DNA of 64,000 nt from Magnolia sinica (GCF_029962835.1 NC_080577.1:30548501-30612500); one strand, 5' to 3'; positions 1-12,128 are shown, counted from the stretch's first letter. A program made the numbers and translations. The notes: generated by a model not told the origin, from the letters alone.

Positions 1-4
1 GTTC

Positions 5-496
5 TCAACCTCTACTATTTAAGATAGTATTCCTCAGAGTAGAGGATTCTTTAGGAATCGGAATAGGCGGGTGGTCAACTGGTTTCGATGGGATATTGGA
101 GAAGCTTTTGGGATTTGGGGGTTTTGGGTGGGCATCTTTGACAGAAAATACTCTGCCATCAATCCTTTTCCCATCAAGAACACCTTTAGCAGCTCTTGCA
201 TCATCCTCATACATGAATCGGACAAACACATATCTCCGAGATTTTCCTATTCCAGGGAACTGTGGGAGATACACCTCTGCTAGTCTGCTGTATCTCTGAA
301 AAATTTGGAACAGATCCACCATGGAGCAGCTGAATGGCAGGTTGCTAATGAAGAGGGTTTTTGCTGCATCTTCAACTCTCCTCTTGATCGGGAATGATGC
401 TGACGATCTCCTGTTCGTAGGGGCACGGGCTCTTGATCGTCCCCACGAATGACCTCTTGAGCACCTTCTCATGTCTCTCGGGAATCCTTGGTTCAA
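5..496 (-). pseudogene. LINE ORF1 fragment with RRM domain
   Basis: An open frame of 163 codons on the minus strand; the first ATG is at 470-472, since the frame upstream of it has no ATG. It carries an RNA-recognition motif: an RNP2-like segment TLFISNLPF near residues 47-55, an RNP1-like segment RRYVFVRF near 87-94, then the helix DDARAAKGVLDGKRIDGR. The same layout (FVGNMPF, then RGFAFICY) occurs in the ORF1 of the LINE at 4779-11523, so I read this as ORF1 of a related non-LTR retrotransposon that would bind its own RNA. Its 5' side stops at the foldback element boundary near 491, and a stop at 5-7 closes the frame, so it is a fragment. A small host RRM protein is possible but less likely. 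Confidence 0.6.
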
Positions 497-581
497 TAGT
501 TGTACGGTTTTTCAGTGAATAAGAAGTTACGTCGTATTTAATGACATGTAAGGAACCCTTTTTTGGGTGTGGGCAAGCCCA
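491..581 (+). repeat. Left terminal inverted repeat of the foldback element
   Basis: It begins gttcaatagt, continues through gaataagaagttacgtc and ends near the tract gaacccttttttgggtgtg. The reverse complement of 12129-12220 matches over the whole length, with small indels and about ten substitutions by eye. Confidence 0.8.
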
Positions 582-590
582 ACTCATGAG

Positions 591-2490
591 GCCCACACTG
601 ATGTATGTGTATAATCCATACCACCCATCCTTCTTGCCATGTCATTTTAGGGCTAGGGCCCAAATATCAGCCTGATCCAGTGCTCATGTGGGCCACAAAA
701 TAGAAAATAATGGTGACTGTTAAAACTTTCCAAGCTCACTGTGATGTTTGTTAAAAGTGGACACTCCCAAGACAAGACTTTGTTAGCCCACAACAAGCTG
801 GCCGACAAGGTGGATGAATCGGATCACCCCATTGTGGGCCTTAAGCTATAGTACTAATAGTTTAGTAGAAAAGGAAGGGAACACGTTGAAAACCACAATC
901 CATGCAACATGACAACATGACCCATATAACGTGGCAACTACGACCCATGTAAACCATAACCGAAATGGGCCCACATTGATGTATGCGTATAATCAATGCT
1001 GCCCATCCTTTTTGTCGTGTCATTTTAGGGCTAGGGCCCAAATATCAGCCTGATCCAGTGCTCATGTGGCCCACATAATAGAAAATAATGGTAACTATTG
1101 AAACTTTTCAGGCTTACTATGATGTTTGTTAGAAGTGGACACTGCCCAAGTTAGGACTTTTTGAGCCTATGATGAGCTGGCCAATAAGGTGGATGGATCA
1201 GATCACCCCATTGTGGGCCTTAAGTTATAGTACAAATGGTTTGGTAGAAAAAAAAAGTGAACATGTTGAAAACTACGATCCATACAACATTACAACCACA
1301 ACGCATATAACATGGCAACTACGACCCAAGCAAACCATGACCCAAATGGGCCCACATTGATGTATGTGTATAATCCATGACGCCCATCCTTTTTGCAATG
1401 TCAATTGATAGTTAGGGCCCAAATATCAGCAGATCCAGTGCTTGTGTGGGCCACAAAATAGAAAATAATGATGACTGTTGAAACTTTCCAGGCTCACTAT
1501 AATGTTTGTTAGAAGTGGACATTGCCTAAGTCAGGACTTTTTGAGCCCACAGCAAGATGGCCGACAAGGTGGATGGATTGAATCACCCCATCGTGGGCCT
1601 TAAGCTATGGTACTAATGGTTTGGTAGGAAAGGAAGTGAATGCGTTGAAAACCACAATGCATAGAATATGACAACCATGACCCATATAACATGGCAACTA
1701 CAACCCATGCAAACCACGACCTAAATGACCCCACATTGATGTACGTGTATAATCCATGCCGCCCATCCTTTTTGTCGTATAATTTTAGGGCTAGGGCCCA
1801 AATATTAGCCTGATCCAGTGCTCGTGTGGCCCACATTATAGAAAATAATGGTGACTGTTGAAACTTTTCAGGCTCACTGTGATGTTTGTTAGAAGTGGAA
1901 ACTGCCAAAGATAGGACTTTTATGGCCCACGGAGAGCTGGCTAACAAGGTGGATGGATCGGATCACCCCATTGTGGGTCTTAAGCTATGGTACCAATGGT
2001 TTGGTAGAAAAAGAAGTGAACACGTTGAAAATCATGATCCATACAACATGACAACCACGACCCATATAACATGGCAACTACGACCCATGCAAACCACGAC
2101 CCAAATGGGTCCACATTGATGTATGTGTATAATCAACGCCACCCATCCTTTTTGCCGTGTCATTTTAGGGGTAGGGCCCAAATATCAGCCTGATCCAGCA
2201 CTCGTGTGGGCTATAAAATAGAAAATAATGGTGACTGTTGAAACTTTTCAAGCTCACTATGATGTTTGTTAAAAGTGGACACTGCCTAAGTCAGGACTTT
2301 TTGAGCCCATGGCGAGCTGGCCGATAAGGTGGATGGATCGGATCACCCCATTGTGGGCCTTAAGCTATGGTACCAATGGTTAGGTAGTAAAGGAAGTGAA
2401 CACGTGTAAACCACAACCCACATAACATGACAACTACGACCCATGCAAACCACGATTCATACAACATGACAACCATGACCCATATAACAT
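591..2490 (+). repeat. Five direct ~380-bp units, left arm
   Basis: Unit starts (gcccacattgatgtatg or a variant) are at about 591, 969, 1350, 1729 and 2109, a spacing of 378-381 bp. Each unit runs through cccatcctttttg, atcagcctgatccag, gaaaataatggtgactg, a ggtggatggatcggatcac block and ends in alternating gacccatataacatggc motifs. Copies differ by scattered substitutions, many C/T or G/A. Short frames inside the array (for example 1169-1360 and 1886-2119) are shadows of the repeat and not genes. Confidence 0.85.
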
Positions 2491-2725
2491 GGCAACTATG
2501 ACCCATGTAAATGACGACCCATACACACAACAGTAGGCCTTAAAAAGTTTCAATAGTGGTACTTTGTTTCCCTCGGTGTGGTCCACTCGGGACTTGGATC
2601 AGTCTCATTTTTTGGCTCATAGCCTGAAATAATACAGAGAAGGTGGTGGACAACGTGGATTAAACATATACATCAAGGTGGGGTCCACGTCACATGACAA
2701 CCTCGACCCGTATGAACTCCACACA
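2491..2725. other. Unique spacer between left arm and minisatellite
   Basis: About 235 bp that do not match the 380-bp unit as a whole. Part of it (around 2570-2690: gtggtccactcggg, acatatacatcaaggtgg) resembles one end of other non-autonomous elements in this genome. No gene is seen. Confidence 0.5.
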
Positions 2726-3097
2726 TCACATTACAACCACGACCCATATGACATGATAACCACAACTAATATAACATGATAACCATGACCCATGACAACC
2801 ACGACCCATATAACAGGATAACTGCGACCCATATAACACGACAACTGTGATCCATACAACTGCGACCCATACAATAAGACAACTATAACCCATATAACAT
2901 GACAATTGTGACCTATATAACAGGACAATTGCAACCCATATAACATAACAATTGCGATCCATACAACTGCGACCCATATAACAGGATTACTGCCACCCAT
3001 ATAACAGGACAACTGCGATCCATACAACTGCGACCCATATAACAGGACAACTGTGATATATATAACATGACAACTGCGATCCATACAACTGCAGCCC
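2726..3097. repeat. Minisatellite core of the foldback element
   Basis: Short, imperfect, interspersed repeats with a base unit of about 20 bp built on acaactgcgacccatataac, with larger composites such as gcgatccatacaactgcg at three places. It sits exactly at the switch point between direct and inverted arms, so it forms the loop of the potential hairpin. The motif also resembles the gacccatataacatggc end of the 380-bp unit, which suggests it grew from unit ends by slippage. Confidence 0.75.
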
Positions 3098-4763
3098 ATT
3101 TGGGTCGTGGTTTGCATGGGTCATAGTTGCCATGTTATATGGGTCGTGGTTGTCATGTTGTATGGATCATGGTTTTTAACCGTTCACTTCCTTTTCTACC
3201 AAACCATTAGTACCATATCTTAAGGCCCACAATGGGGTGATCCGATCCATCCACCTTGTCGGCTAGCTCACCATAGGCCCAAAAAGTCCTAACTTGGGCA
3301 GTGTCCACTTCTAACAAACATCACAGTGAGCCTGGAAAGTTTCAACTGTCACCATTATTTTCTATTTTGTGGGCCACACAAGCACTGGATCAAGCTGATA
3401 TTTGGGCCCTAACCCTAAAATGACACAGCAAAAAGGATGGGCGGCATGAATCATACGCATACATCAATGTGGGCCCATTTGGGTCGTGGTTTACATGAGT
3501 CATAGTAGCCATGTTATATGGGTTGTGGCTGTCATGTTGTATGGATTGTGGCTTTCAACATGTTCACTTCCTTTTCTACCAAACCATTAGTACCATAGCT
3601 TAAAGCCCACAATGGGGTGATCCGATCCATCCACCTTGTTAGCCAGCTTGTCGCGGGCTCAAAAAGTCTTGACTTGGGCAATGTCCACTTCTAACAAACT
3701 TCACAGTGAGCCTGGAAAGTTTCAACAGTCACCATTATTTTCTATTTTGTGGCCCACACGAGTACTGGATTAGGCTAATATTTGGGTCTTACCCCTAAAA
3801 TCACATTGCAAAAAAGATGGGCAGCATGGATTATACACATACATCAATGTGGGCCCATATGGGTCGTGGTTTGCATGGGTCGTAGTAGCCATCTTATATG
3901 GGTTATGGTTGTCATGTTGTATGGATAGTGGTTTTCAACCTATTCACTTCCTTTTTTACCAAACCATTGGTAGCATAGCTTAAGGCCCACAATGGGGTGA
4001 TTCGATCCATCCACCTTGTCGGTCAGCTTGCCGTGGGACAAAAAAGTCCTAACTTTGGCAATGTCCACTTCTAACAAATATCACAGTGAGTCTGGAAAGT
4101 TTCAACAATCATCATTATTTTCTATTTTGTAGCCCATACGAGCGCTGGATCAGGCTGATATTTGGGCTCTAGCCCTAAAATGACACGACAAAAAGGATAG
4201 GTGGCATGGATTATACACATACATCAATGTGTGCCCATTTGGGTCATGGTTTGCATGGGTCGTAGTTGCCATGTTAAATGAGTTGTTGTTGTCATGTTGT
4301 ATGAATCATAGTTTCCAACATGCCCACTTCCTTTTTTACGAAACCATTAGTACCATAGCTTAAGGCTCACAATGGGGTGATCTGATCCATCCACCTTGTC
4401 GGCCAGCTTGCCGTGGGCCCAAAAAGTCCTGACTTGGGCAGTGTCCGCTTCTAACAAACATCACAGTGAGCCTGAAAAGATTCAACATTCACCATTATTT
4501 TCTATCTTGTGGCCCACACGAGCATTGGATCAGGCTGATATTTAGGCTCTAGCCTTAAAATGGCACGACAAAAAGGATGGGCAGCATGGATTATACACAT
4601 ACATTAATGTGGGCCCATTTGGGTCGTGGTTTGCATGGGTCGTAGTTGCCATGTTATATGGGTCGTGCTTGTCATGTTGTATTGATCATGGTTTTCAACG
4701 TGTTTACTTCCTTTTCTACCAAACCATTGGTACCATAACTTAAGGCCCACAATAGAGTGATCT

Positions 4764-4778
4764 GATCCATCCACCTTG
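4764..4778. repeat. Left LINE target-site duplication
   Basis: The 15-bp block gatccatccaccttg is part of the foldback unit. The partner is at 11524-11538 with one A/G difference. Confidence 0.9.
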
Positions 4779-4829
4779 GGTGTTGTCACAATCTGTGGAA
4801 GAAGTAGTGCCGATGGAATCCTAGCCCAT

Positions 4830-7200
4830 GGATGACGTTCCCAACCCTAACTCACCTGGTGGTAGAAGAAGCAGAAACCATAGGAGAAGAGCCCCATCCA
4901 GAGCCCCATCCATTAGCCTCCCAGAGGCAAATCGCGCAACCGTCAGGAGGGCAAATCTCGTCCCAATCTAAGAGCATCTCCCACTCCCACGGAGAATGGG
5001 GTTTCTGTAACGAACCCTAATGCCTGCAAAATCCCCTCTAACTTCGGTTTCAGCCCCTTCGTTGGTAATATGCCATTTGATTGTTCTTCCAAAGATCTTC
5101 TCAAAATATTCAAGTGATACAGACGAATATTGGATGTCTACATCCCCACGCTGCCGGGGACGAAGAAACCTCGGGGCTTCGCCTTCATCTGCTACAGATA
5201 CGAACAGGATGCTAAAGCGGCCATGGACATTCTCAACAACCACCACATTGATGGCAGAGTGGTATCAGTTAGATGGCCTAAGCCCCGGTTTACCCCTCTA
5301 GTTTCGAAACGCCCTCCGACTTCGCCCAAATGGACACCCATTCAAACATCTACCAAATCCTTCACAGATGCGGTAAAGCCCAAATCATGGGAGGAAATGT
5401 CCAGCGCAGAGCAACACGATGACGTCATCACAGTGGCCGACCCGAGGGCACTAGCTCATAAAATGCATGAACTAAAGTTGGGGTTGATGGGAATCGCATC
5501 TGGGCCGAACATATCCATTTTAAGATTTAACGATGCTGTTAAGGCCTCCAGGTTCAACGCTTCCGCCATCGAGATTACTAGAATATCATTCCTCAAATTC
5601 CTAATCATCCTCAAAAATAAATCGGAGCTAATAGATTTTCTAAACGAGCCATCGTTACATGAGCAGATGGGATTGGAATCGGTCAAAGGTGTGCTCCAGA
5701 GGAGGTCTTAGGCAGTGAAGGCACATGGCTTCGTTTATACGGTATTCCAGCCCATGCCTGGATGGAATTCGTTATTCTAGACCTAGGAAATTACTACGGC
5801 AGGATGGTCTAGATAGATCCTATTAGTAGCTATGGTGTCTTTCAAGTAGTTCTTCGACCAGGTGCTGACCTTCAGAGGATACTGAATTACAAGTCGCAGA
5901 TAGAGACTTCCCAGTTTATGCAGTTTTAGAGCCTCTGGCTGGAATGTTGACCCCATCCTCTGAGGGTCCAAATACAAGCAGAGACAATTTCATCCCGAAG
6001 AGCACTAAAGAGTGGGTGGAGAGGAGATTTCACAACACCATGACAGAATTTATTAGCATCTAAGAGGAGAGGGAAGAGTAGATCACTGCGAATCCAGCAT
6101 CAGCGCCGAACCAACATCTTTGCCTAACAGGTGTTTGTGAAGCTGAGACTATGGAAAACAGGGCAAGAGGGTCAGAGGAGTGCACAAATGCAGTAGCGTC
6201 TAGCCCACTCTACCTGACAGGTGTTTGTGAATTTGAAGCTATGGAAAACAGGCCAAGATGGTCAGAGGAGTGCACAAATGTAGCAGCGTCAAGCCCACCC
6301 TGCCTGTTAGATGTTCGACTTAATGTTTCTAAGGTGTCCATCAACCCAAATGAAGGTAATATCACTCATAGTGAGGGTCCCAGGTTGCTCCCAATGGTAG
6401 CAGTGAACAGCAGGCAAATGATTCAAAGCCCTTCTCAGCTCCAAATGTTCCACAGAAATGAGCAACAAATGAACATTGTCTCCATGGATCCCTCTCAATT
6501 TTAATCAGTCAGGATGGATACGGATTCTTTCACTGAGAAAAACTCTACAGAGAATCACCCCCTCAGAAAGGAAGCACAGGGGAGGATTTCACAAAGATCA
6601 AGATCATTGGACTGTCCTCTGATAGTCAACAACTAGGAGGTCCAAAGCCATCTTAACCACCTGCTACCTGAGAGACCTAATCCTCCAGACCAGGTTCTTG
6701 TTCAAAATGAGTGCGCACATTTCCTGTCCTTTGCTTCCAGGAAATGTCACACTCAAAGAAACCTACCAGACAGATACAATCAGCACAGCAGCCAACATCA
6801 TAGAAGCCTGCCTCAATTGCCGCACCTCAAGCATGTTAGAACGGGTCTTCACATCGACCTATCCCCATATTTCAAATCAACCATTCGCGCTGAGGAACAT
6901 CCAAGGATAACTGACACTAGAACCCAGCCAAGGCAGAAGGCAGTTACTCCCCCTTACAACAACCTCGATAATGGTCCAACCAACCTTTTCTCTGGAGAGA
7001 TTGCTATGGAAACTAATGTCACGAGAGAGCAGGAGGTGGGTCGAATGGCCAAGCAACAATTGTTCAAACCCTCTTCAGAGAAGATAATAACAACCATCCT
7101 GAGAAGGCCTAGGATACAGTACACCAGGGGTGATTGGGAATCCAGGCTGCAAAAACTCAAGCGAAGGGCTGTCAACTTTGGATGTGTCACTGATGGATAA
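4830..7200 (+). pseudogene. LINE ORF1 (RRM nucleic-acid-binding protein), decayed
   Basis: The first ATG at 4830 starts MDDVPNPNSPGGRRSRNHRR, a basic N-terminus, with a stop after 46 codons. In another frame the RRM follows: FVGNMPF (RNP2) and RGFAFICYRY (RNP1) near 5060-5240, with a stop inside the domain at about 5116-5118. Further frames (5130-5711, 6151-6504, 6817-7200) carry the rest, so both stops and frameshifts are present. The C-terminus, TRGDWESRLQKLKRRAVNFG, ends with TAA at 7198-7200 and matches the tail of ORF1 of the second LINE near 41400-41460. A 90-bp tandem duplication lies at 6121-6300. The expected role is binding LINE RNA for retrotransposition. Confidence 0.75.
6121..6310 (+). 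repeat. 90-bp tandem duplication within LINE ORF1
   Basis: gtgtttgtga occurs at 6131 and 6221, followed in both by atggaaaaca and gtcagaggagtgcacaaatg. The period of 90 bp keeps the frame (30 residues). A partial third start (gatgttcg) follows at about 6309. Confidence 0.8.
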
Positions 7201-10200
7201 GATCCTAACTTGGAATGCTCGAGGTATTGGTAACCAGCGCACCATCAGAACCTTGAGGAGAATCATTAGAAGTCATCATCTAGGAATTGTAACCATCTTG
7301 GAACTAATGCTAAGAGATGAGAAGCATGTGGGGGTAGGCCTTTCTCTAGGCTGTCATTCCTCCTGTTCGAACAGTGGTGAATATGGGAAGATATGGGTCT
7401 TCTTTGTTAACCAGATCAATTTCTTGGTGATTAAATCCTCCAATGAGCTTCTGTCGATTGTAATACATGATCAAAGTTTCCCCCTTCCGCTGCACCTAAC
7501 CTTTGTTTATGCAAGCTGCGACAGAAATACCAGAAGGGCTCTTTGGAACGATTTGGCAGTCCTTTCCGCCTTGGTGCCAGGCCCATGGGTTGTTTGTGGT
7601 GATTTCAATGCCATAACTAACCGGTCAGAGAGAAGAAGTTGGCGGGAGCCAAATAGCTTGAGTTCCTCAGAATTCTTGGATGCTATCAATGGTGCAGGGC
7701 TGATGGACGTGGATTTCTTGGGAAGCCGATTCACGTGGACCAACAACCAGGCTGGTGCGGCCAGAGTGTGGGCGAGGCTTGACAGGGTCCTCTTCAACAC
7801 AAACTGGTTTACTTCGTTCCCCCAGTCGCAGGTACATCACCTCCCTCTGCTAAATTTCGATCATGTCCCGCTGCTGTTGCAGTTCCCGACTCAGTTGTTT
7901 AGTGGCCCAAAGCCTTTCAAGTTCTAGCAAATGTCGACCCGTCATGAATCTTTCCAGCAAGTTGTCAAATCCACATGGAATCAAGTTCATTCTACCCACC
8001 CCTTTGTCAATATTATTGCTAAACTTAAATAAGTGAAACAGGTTCTTAAGTCTTGAAACAAAGAATGTTTCGGAAACATTTTCTATCAAATCATATCGGC
8101 CGAGCAAGCCTTGGAGGCAATCGATCTTCAGATGCATGACTCTTCCGACGCGGGGCTCCAGATTAGATTCGTTGAAGTTTCAGCCAACCTCTAGCAGGTT
8201 GAACTTAGGCAGGAGATCTTCTGGAAGCAAAAGTCTAGAATCAGCTGGCTGGAAGAGGGCGATCAGAACACCAACTTCTTTCATACGGCGGCCACAGCTC
8301 AGCACAAGTATGCAAGAATTAGAAGGATTGAATCAGAATCGGGGCATGTGCTAGAAGACCAAGATTAGATCCAAAGTGAGGCAGTGGCGCACTTTGAAAG
8401 GTAATTCTCAGCGCATTCCTGCTCTGCCAATCTTCAAATTTTAGAGGTCATTCAGGACCTGGTTTCGAATAAAGATAATGACTTTCTCATAGCTCCTCCA
8501 ACCATCGACGAAGTCCACAGAGCGGTGCTTTCCATTCCTCTAGACAGTGCTCCGGGGCCTAACAGTTTCTCCAGGGCCTTCTTCGTAAGCTGTCGGGATA
8601 CTATCAAAGAAGACTTGCATAGGGCTACCTTATTCCTTTTCCAGGGTGGGAAGCTGCCCAGAGCTGTCACCACGACTCTCATATGCCTTATCCCCAAGTC
8701 GAACTCCCCAAAGAGATTCTCAGATTTCCATCCTATCAGTCTGTGCAACTGCTTCTACAAAGTGTTAGCAAAGATCACAGCAACAAGATTGAGTCAGGTG
8801 CTTCTGGCCATTATCTCGCAGGAACAAGGGGCTTTCATCCAAGGTAGAGCAATTTCAGAAAATATAGCGCTCTCTCAGGAACTCTTTAGAGAAATTAACA
8901 GGAAGGTTCGGGGCAGAAACATAGTGCTTAAGCTTGACATGGAGAAGGCCTATGACAGAGTGGAGTGGGGCTTCCTCAGGAGCGTCTTACTTCGGTTCAG
9001 TTTCAGTGCGAGGTGGGTGGATTTAGTTGAGAATAGTTGGATAAATTGCTAGTTTTCTGTGTTTGTAAATGGAGTGTCGTCTAACTTCTTCAAATCGTCC
9101 CATGGTCTGTGCTAAGGTGACCCTTTGTCGCCGAGCTTGTTCATCATCGCTGTCGAAGTTCTTAGTAGAGGGCTCCATAACTTGGTGGTGCAAGGCCTTT
9201 GCACACCCTTTAAGCTTAGGAGAGGGTGCCCTTTGGTGTCTCATCTACTATACGCAGATGACACCCTCCTCTTCCATAATGGTAGCAAGAAGTCTTTAAT
9301 AGCAACCAAAGCCTTTTTAGACATATATCAAAAGGCATCGGGGGAGTCCATTAATTTTTGTAAAAGCTCTTTCTTCAGCTCCAACAAGCTTTCTACTCAC
9401 AGAATCAGATCCATCGAAAATCTTTTAGGTATCTCCGAGTTGTCCGGCTCTCTCTCATACCTAGGGGTCCCAATGACAGCAGGGAGGACTAAAGCAGGGG
9501 ATTTTCAGCAGCCGATTGACAAAGTGGAGGGTCGGGTGCAAGGTTAGCAGGCTAGGTGCCTCTCGCAAGTAGGCAGAGAAGTTCTGATAAAGCATGTGCT
9601 TAAAAGTATCCCAGTGCACACCCTGACAGCCGTTCATCTTCCTTCGCAGGTCATTAAGTCACTGGAATCGTGCTTTGCCTCTTTCTTCTGGGGTTGGGAT
9701 GTTGGGAAGAGGAAATTTCACTGGAAGAGCTGGAAGGCAATTTCTCGTCCCAAAGATGAGGGAGGGCTCAGCATCAGAAAACTATCAGACGTTATGAAGG
9801 CTTTTCGCTTTAAGATGGCCTGGGATATAAAATTCAAAGTAGGAGATAGCTTGTGGGGCTCTTATATGGCTGCCAAATATGCCCAGGATCTATTCCCTGT
9901 TAGCCAGAGGAGCTCGTCCAGCCATCAGTTGCCGTTGTGGAAGAGAATTCTCCCTCTCCTGCGTCAGTTAGAGGGCCTGGTGCAATGGAAAATAAGTGAA
10001 GGCTCTTGCAATCTCTGGACGGACAACTGGACCGGTCTAGGCCCCCTACAGGACCTTGCCTTGTCCTCCATTCCAAATAATCTGCTGCCTATGAAGGTGC
10101 ATCAGTTCCTGAGCCTCAACGGTCCAGCCCCTCCTTCGGCGGTCTTTGGACTGTTGCCCCAAGAGGTAGTGGATTTGATTTTCCATGAAGGCTTTTCCAC

Positions 10201-11383
10201 CTCCGACGGTCTGGACGCCCCCTTCTGGCCCCTCACTCCCTCGGGCAAATTCTCCATTAGGTTGGCCTGGGACCGCTGCAGATTGTGCTCGCCCCATCTC
10301 AGCTGGGCCAGGTGGGTCTAACACGTAAAGATGCCCCCTCGTGTCTCACTTTTCATGTGCAAGCTATTAAACAAGGCAATTCCGGTGGATGAAGCAGTCC
10401 AACAAAGGGGTATCCACCTTACGTCAAGATGCATGTGCTACAAAATGAGCCCCAACCGATATCAGAGCCACTCAGCTGAGTCCGTTCCTCACCCCTTTCT
10501 GGACAGCGCCCTGGCGAATTCTTGTTGGGCCCGCCTGGGGGTTTTCTTTAGCATCAGCATTTTGTCATCCATTTCAGTCGAGGCCAGGTTGTCACAGTGG
10601 TGGAACTCTCTGACATCCGGCCCCAACCTGTCCTCCCTCCACAAATTGGCGCCTTGTTTGTTGTTGTGGGAAGTTTGGAAGGAGAGGAATGCCGCCATTG
10701 TTTAAGGCAAAACTCCATTAGCAACTTCGGTAATGGCGCGTGTTTCGTGGTGGTCGTCCACCATAAGTGGATTAAGAATCTTCATCTCGGGTGCTATTGT
10801 TGAGCCCCGTTTACTTGGTTCGCTAACTAGTGTGTCCTCCACTCGACGTCAGCATAGTTCTTCCTTAATGGTGGGATGGGTCAAGGTCAATGTTGACGGT
10901 TCCTCGAGAGGTAACCCGGGGAACGCAGGAGGTGGTGGAGTGTGCAGAGACGATAGGGGTGTTTACATCTTTGCTTTTTCGGCTGGTTATGGTGTGGATT
11001 CAAATAGTTACACTGAAATTCATGCGGTTCACGACAGAATCAACTATTATCTATCCAGGGGCCTTACGAATGTCATAGTTGAATCGGAATCCCAACAGGT
11101 TGTGAAGGTGTTAAGGGGAGAATCCAAACTAGGTTGGAAATGGGGTTACTGGATGAACAGGATTAATAGGTTTAAAAGGAGAGGGCAGATTGTGTTTTCC
11201 CATATTTTCCGGGAAGGTAACGCCCCAGCGGATGCGTTGGCTAATCTGGGCAGCGCTAACCAATCCTTCTTACTTTTTGGGGACCCTTCCGATTTGCCCC
11301 AGCAGGTCAGAGGCCTCATCTTCATAGATAAGGTCGGTTTAGAGGCAATTAGGGAAACCTGTCGGGTCGGAGGCCACCCCTGA
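7193..11383 (+). pseudogene. LINE ORF2: endonuclease, reverse transcriptase, RNase H
   Basis: ORF2 starts with ATG at 7193, overlapping the ORF1 stop by 8 nt (ATGGATAA). All domains stay in one frame to the TGA at 11381-11383, broken only by in-frame stops and no frameshift that I can see. Order: apurinic-type endonuclease (NARGIGN, VVCGDFNA, FDHVPL) about 7200-7880; reverse transcriptase about 8500-9540 with LKLDMEKAYDRV, GDPLSPSLF and catalytic YADD at 9251-9262; thumb and zf-RVT-like region about 9600-10700 (KMPPRVSLFMCKLL); RNase H about 10870-11280 (VNVDGSSRGNPG, YTEIHAV, NAPADALANLG). The third acidic site reads VESES where the second LINE has VESDS. Several stops replace expected Trp or Gln, consistent with C-to-T decay. 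Confidence 0.85.
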
Positions 11384-11523
11384 TGGCTTAGCTTCTTTTG
11401 CTTGTATTTTTTTTTTTTGGGGGCTTTTCATGATAGGTTTCCTGCAAGTCCTTTTTCTCCCGTGGAAACCCAAATTGTACTTATGTTCGTCGATCAATGA
11501 GAATTTTGCTTTTTAAAAAAAAA

Positions 11524-11538
11524 GATCCGTCCACCTTG
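11524..11538. repeat. Right LINE target-site duplication
   Basis: gatccgtccaccttg directly follows the LINE A-run, and the foldback unit then resumes without loss. Confidence 0.9.
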
Positions 11539-12128
11539 TTGGCCAGCTTGCCATGGGCCCAAAAAGTTTTGACTTGGGTAATGTCTACTTTTAACAAACA
11601 TCACAGTGAGCCTGGAAAGTTTTAACAGTCACCATTATTTTTCTATTTTGTAGCTCACACGAGCACTAGATCAGGCTGATAATTGGGCCTTACCCCTAAA
11701 ATGACACGGCAAAAAGGATGGGCGGCATGGATTATACACATACATCAATGTTGGCCCATATTGATCATGGTTTACATGAGTCGTAGTTGTCATGTTATAT
11801 GGGTCGTGGTTGTCATGTTGTATGGATCATGGTTTTTAACGTGTTCACTTCCTTTACTACATAGTCATTGGTACTAATGGGGTTATCCGAACCATCCACC
11901 TTGTCAGCCAGTTTGTCGTGGGCCCAAAAATCTTGACTTTGACAGTGTCCACTTCTAACAAACATCATAGTGAGCCTAGAAAGTTTCAATAGTCACTATT
12001 ATTTTCTATTATGTGGGCCACACTTGCACTAAATCAGGCTGATATTCGGGCCATAGCCCTAAAATGACATGGCAAGAAGGATGGGTAGCATGGATTATAC
12101 ACATACATTAGTATGGGCCCCGTGATTT

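Larger units (their letters stand above)
4779..11523 (+). mobile_element. Full-length LINE (plant L1 type) with RRM-ORF1 and RNase H
   Basis: A 6745-bp non-LTR retrotransposon with ORF1 (RRM), ORF2 (endonuclease, reverse transcriptase, zf-RVT-like segment, RNase H) and a 3' A-run at about 11515-11523. It is bounded by a 15-bp target duplication, gatccatccaccttg at 4764-4778 and gatccgtccaccttg at 11524-11538 (one mismatch). Removing the element rejoins a normal copy of the foldback unit, which proves insertion. Both ORFs carry stops, so it is inactive. Confidence 0.92.
3098..12120 (-). repeat. Six inverted ~380-bp units, right arm (split by LINE)
   Basis: The same unit as in the left arm but reverse-complemented. 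Unit ends (acatcaatgtgggc or a variant) are at about 3461-3474, 3841-3854, 4221-4234, 4601-4614, 11742-11755 and 12104-12120. The fifth copy is cut at 4778 by the LINE and resumes at 11524. The right arm has one copy more than the left. Confidence 0.85.

Noticed and set aside
2726..3097. Regularly spaced short repeats that could look like a CRISPR array
   Set aside because: Repeats are imperfect, of mixed period, without conserved spacers, and in a eukaryotic genome; they are a minisatellite at the foldback centre.
1600..3117. Open frames in the foldback arms and core (for example 1600-1947 and 2731-3117, minus strand)
   Set aside because: They translate tandem repeat DNA (recurrent Tyr-Gly-Ser-Gln-Leu words) and recur in each unit; no family resemblance.
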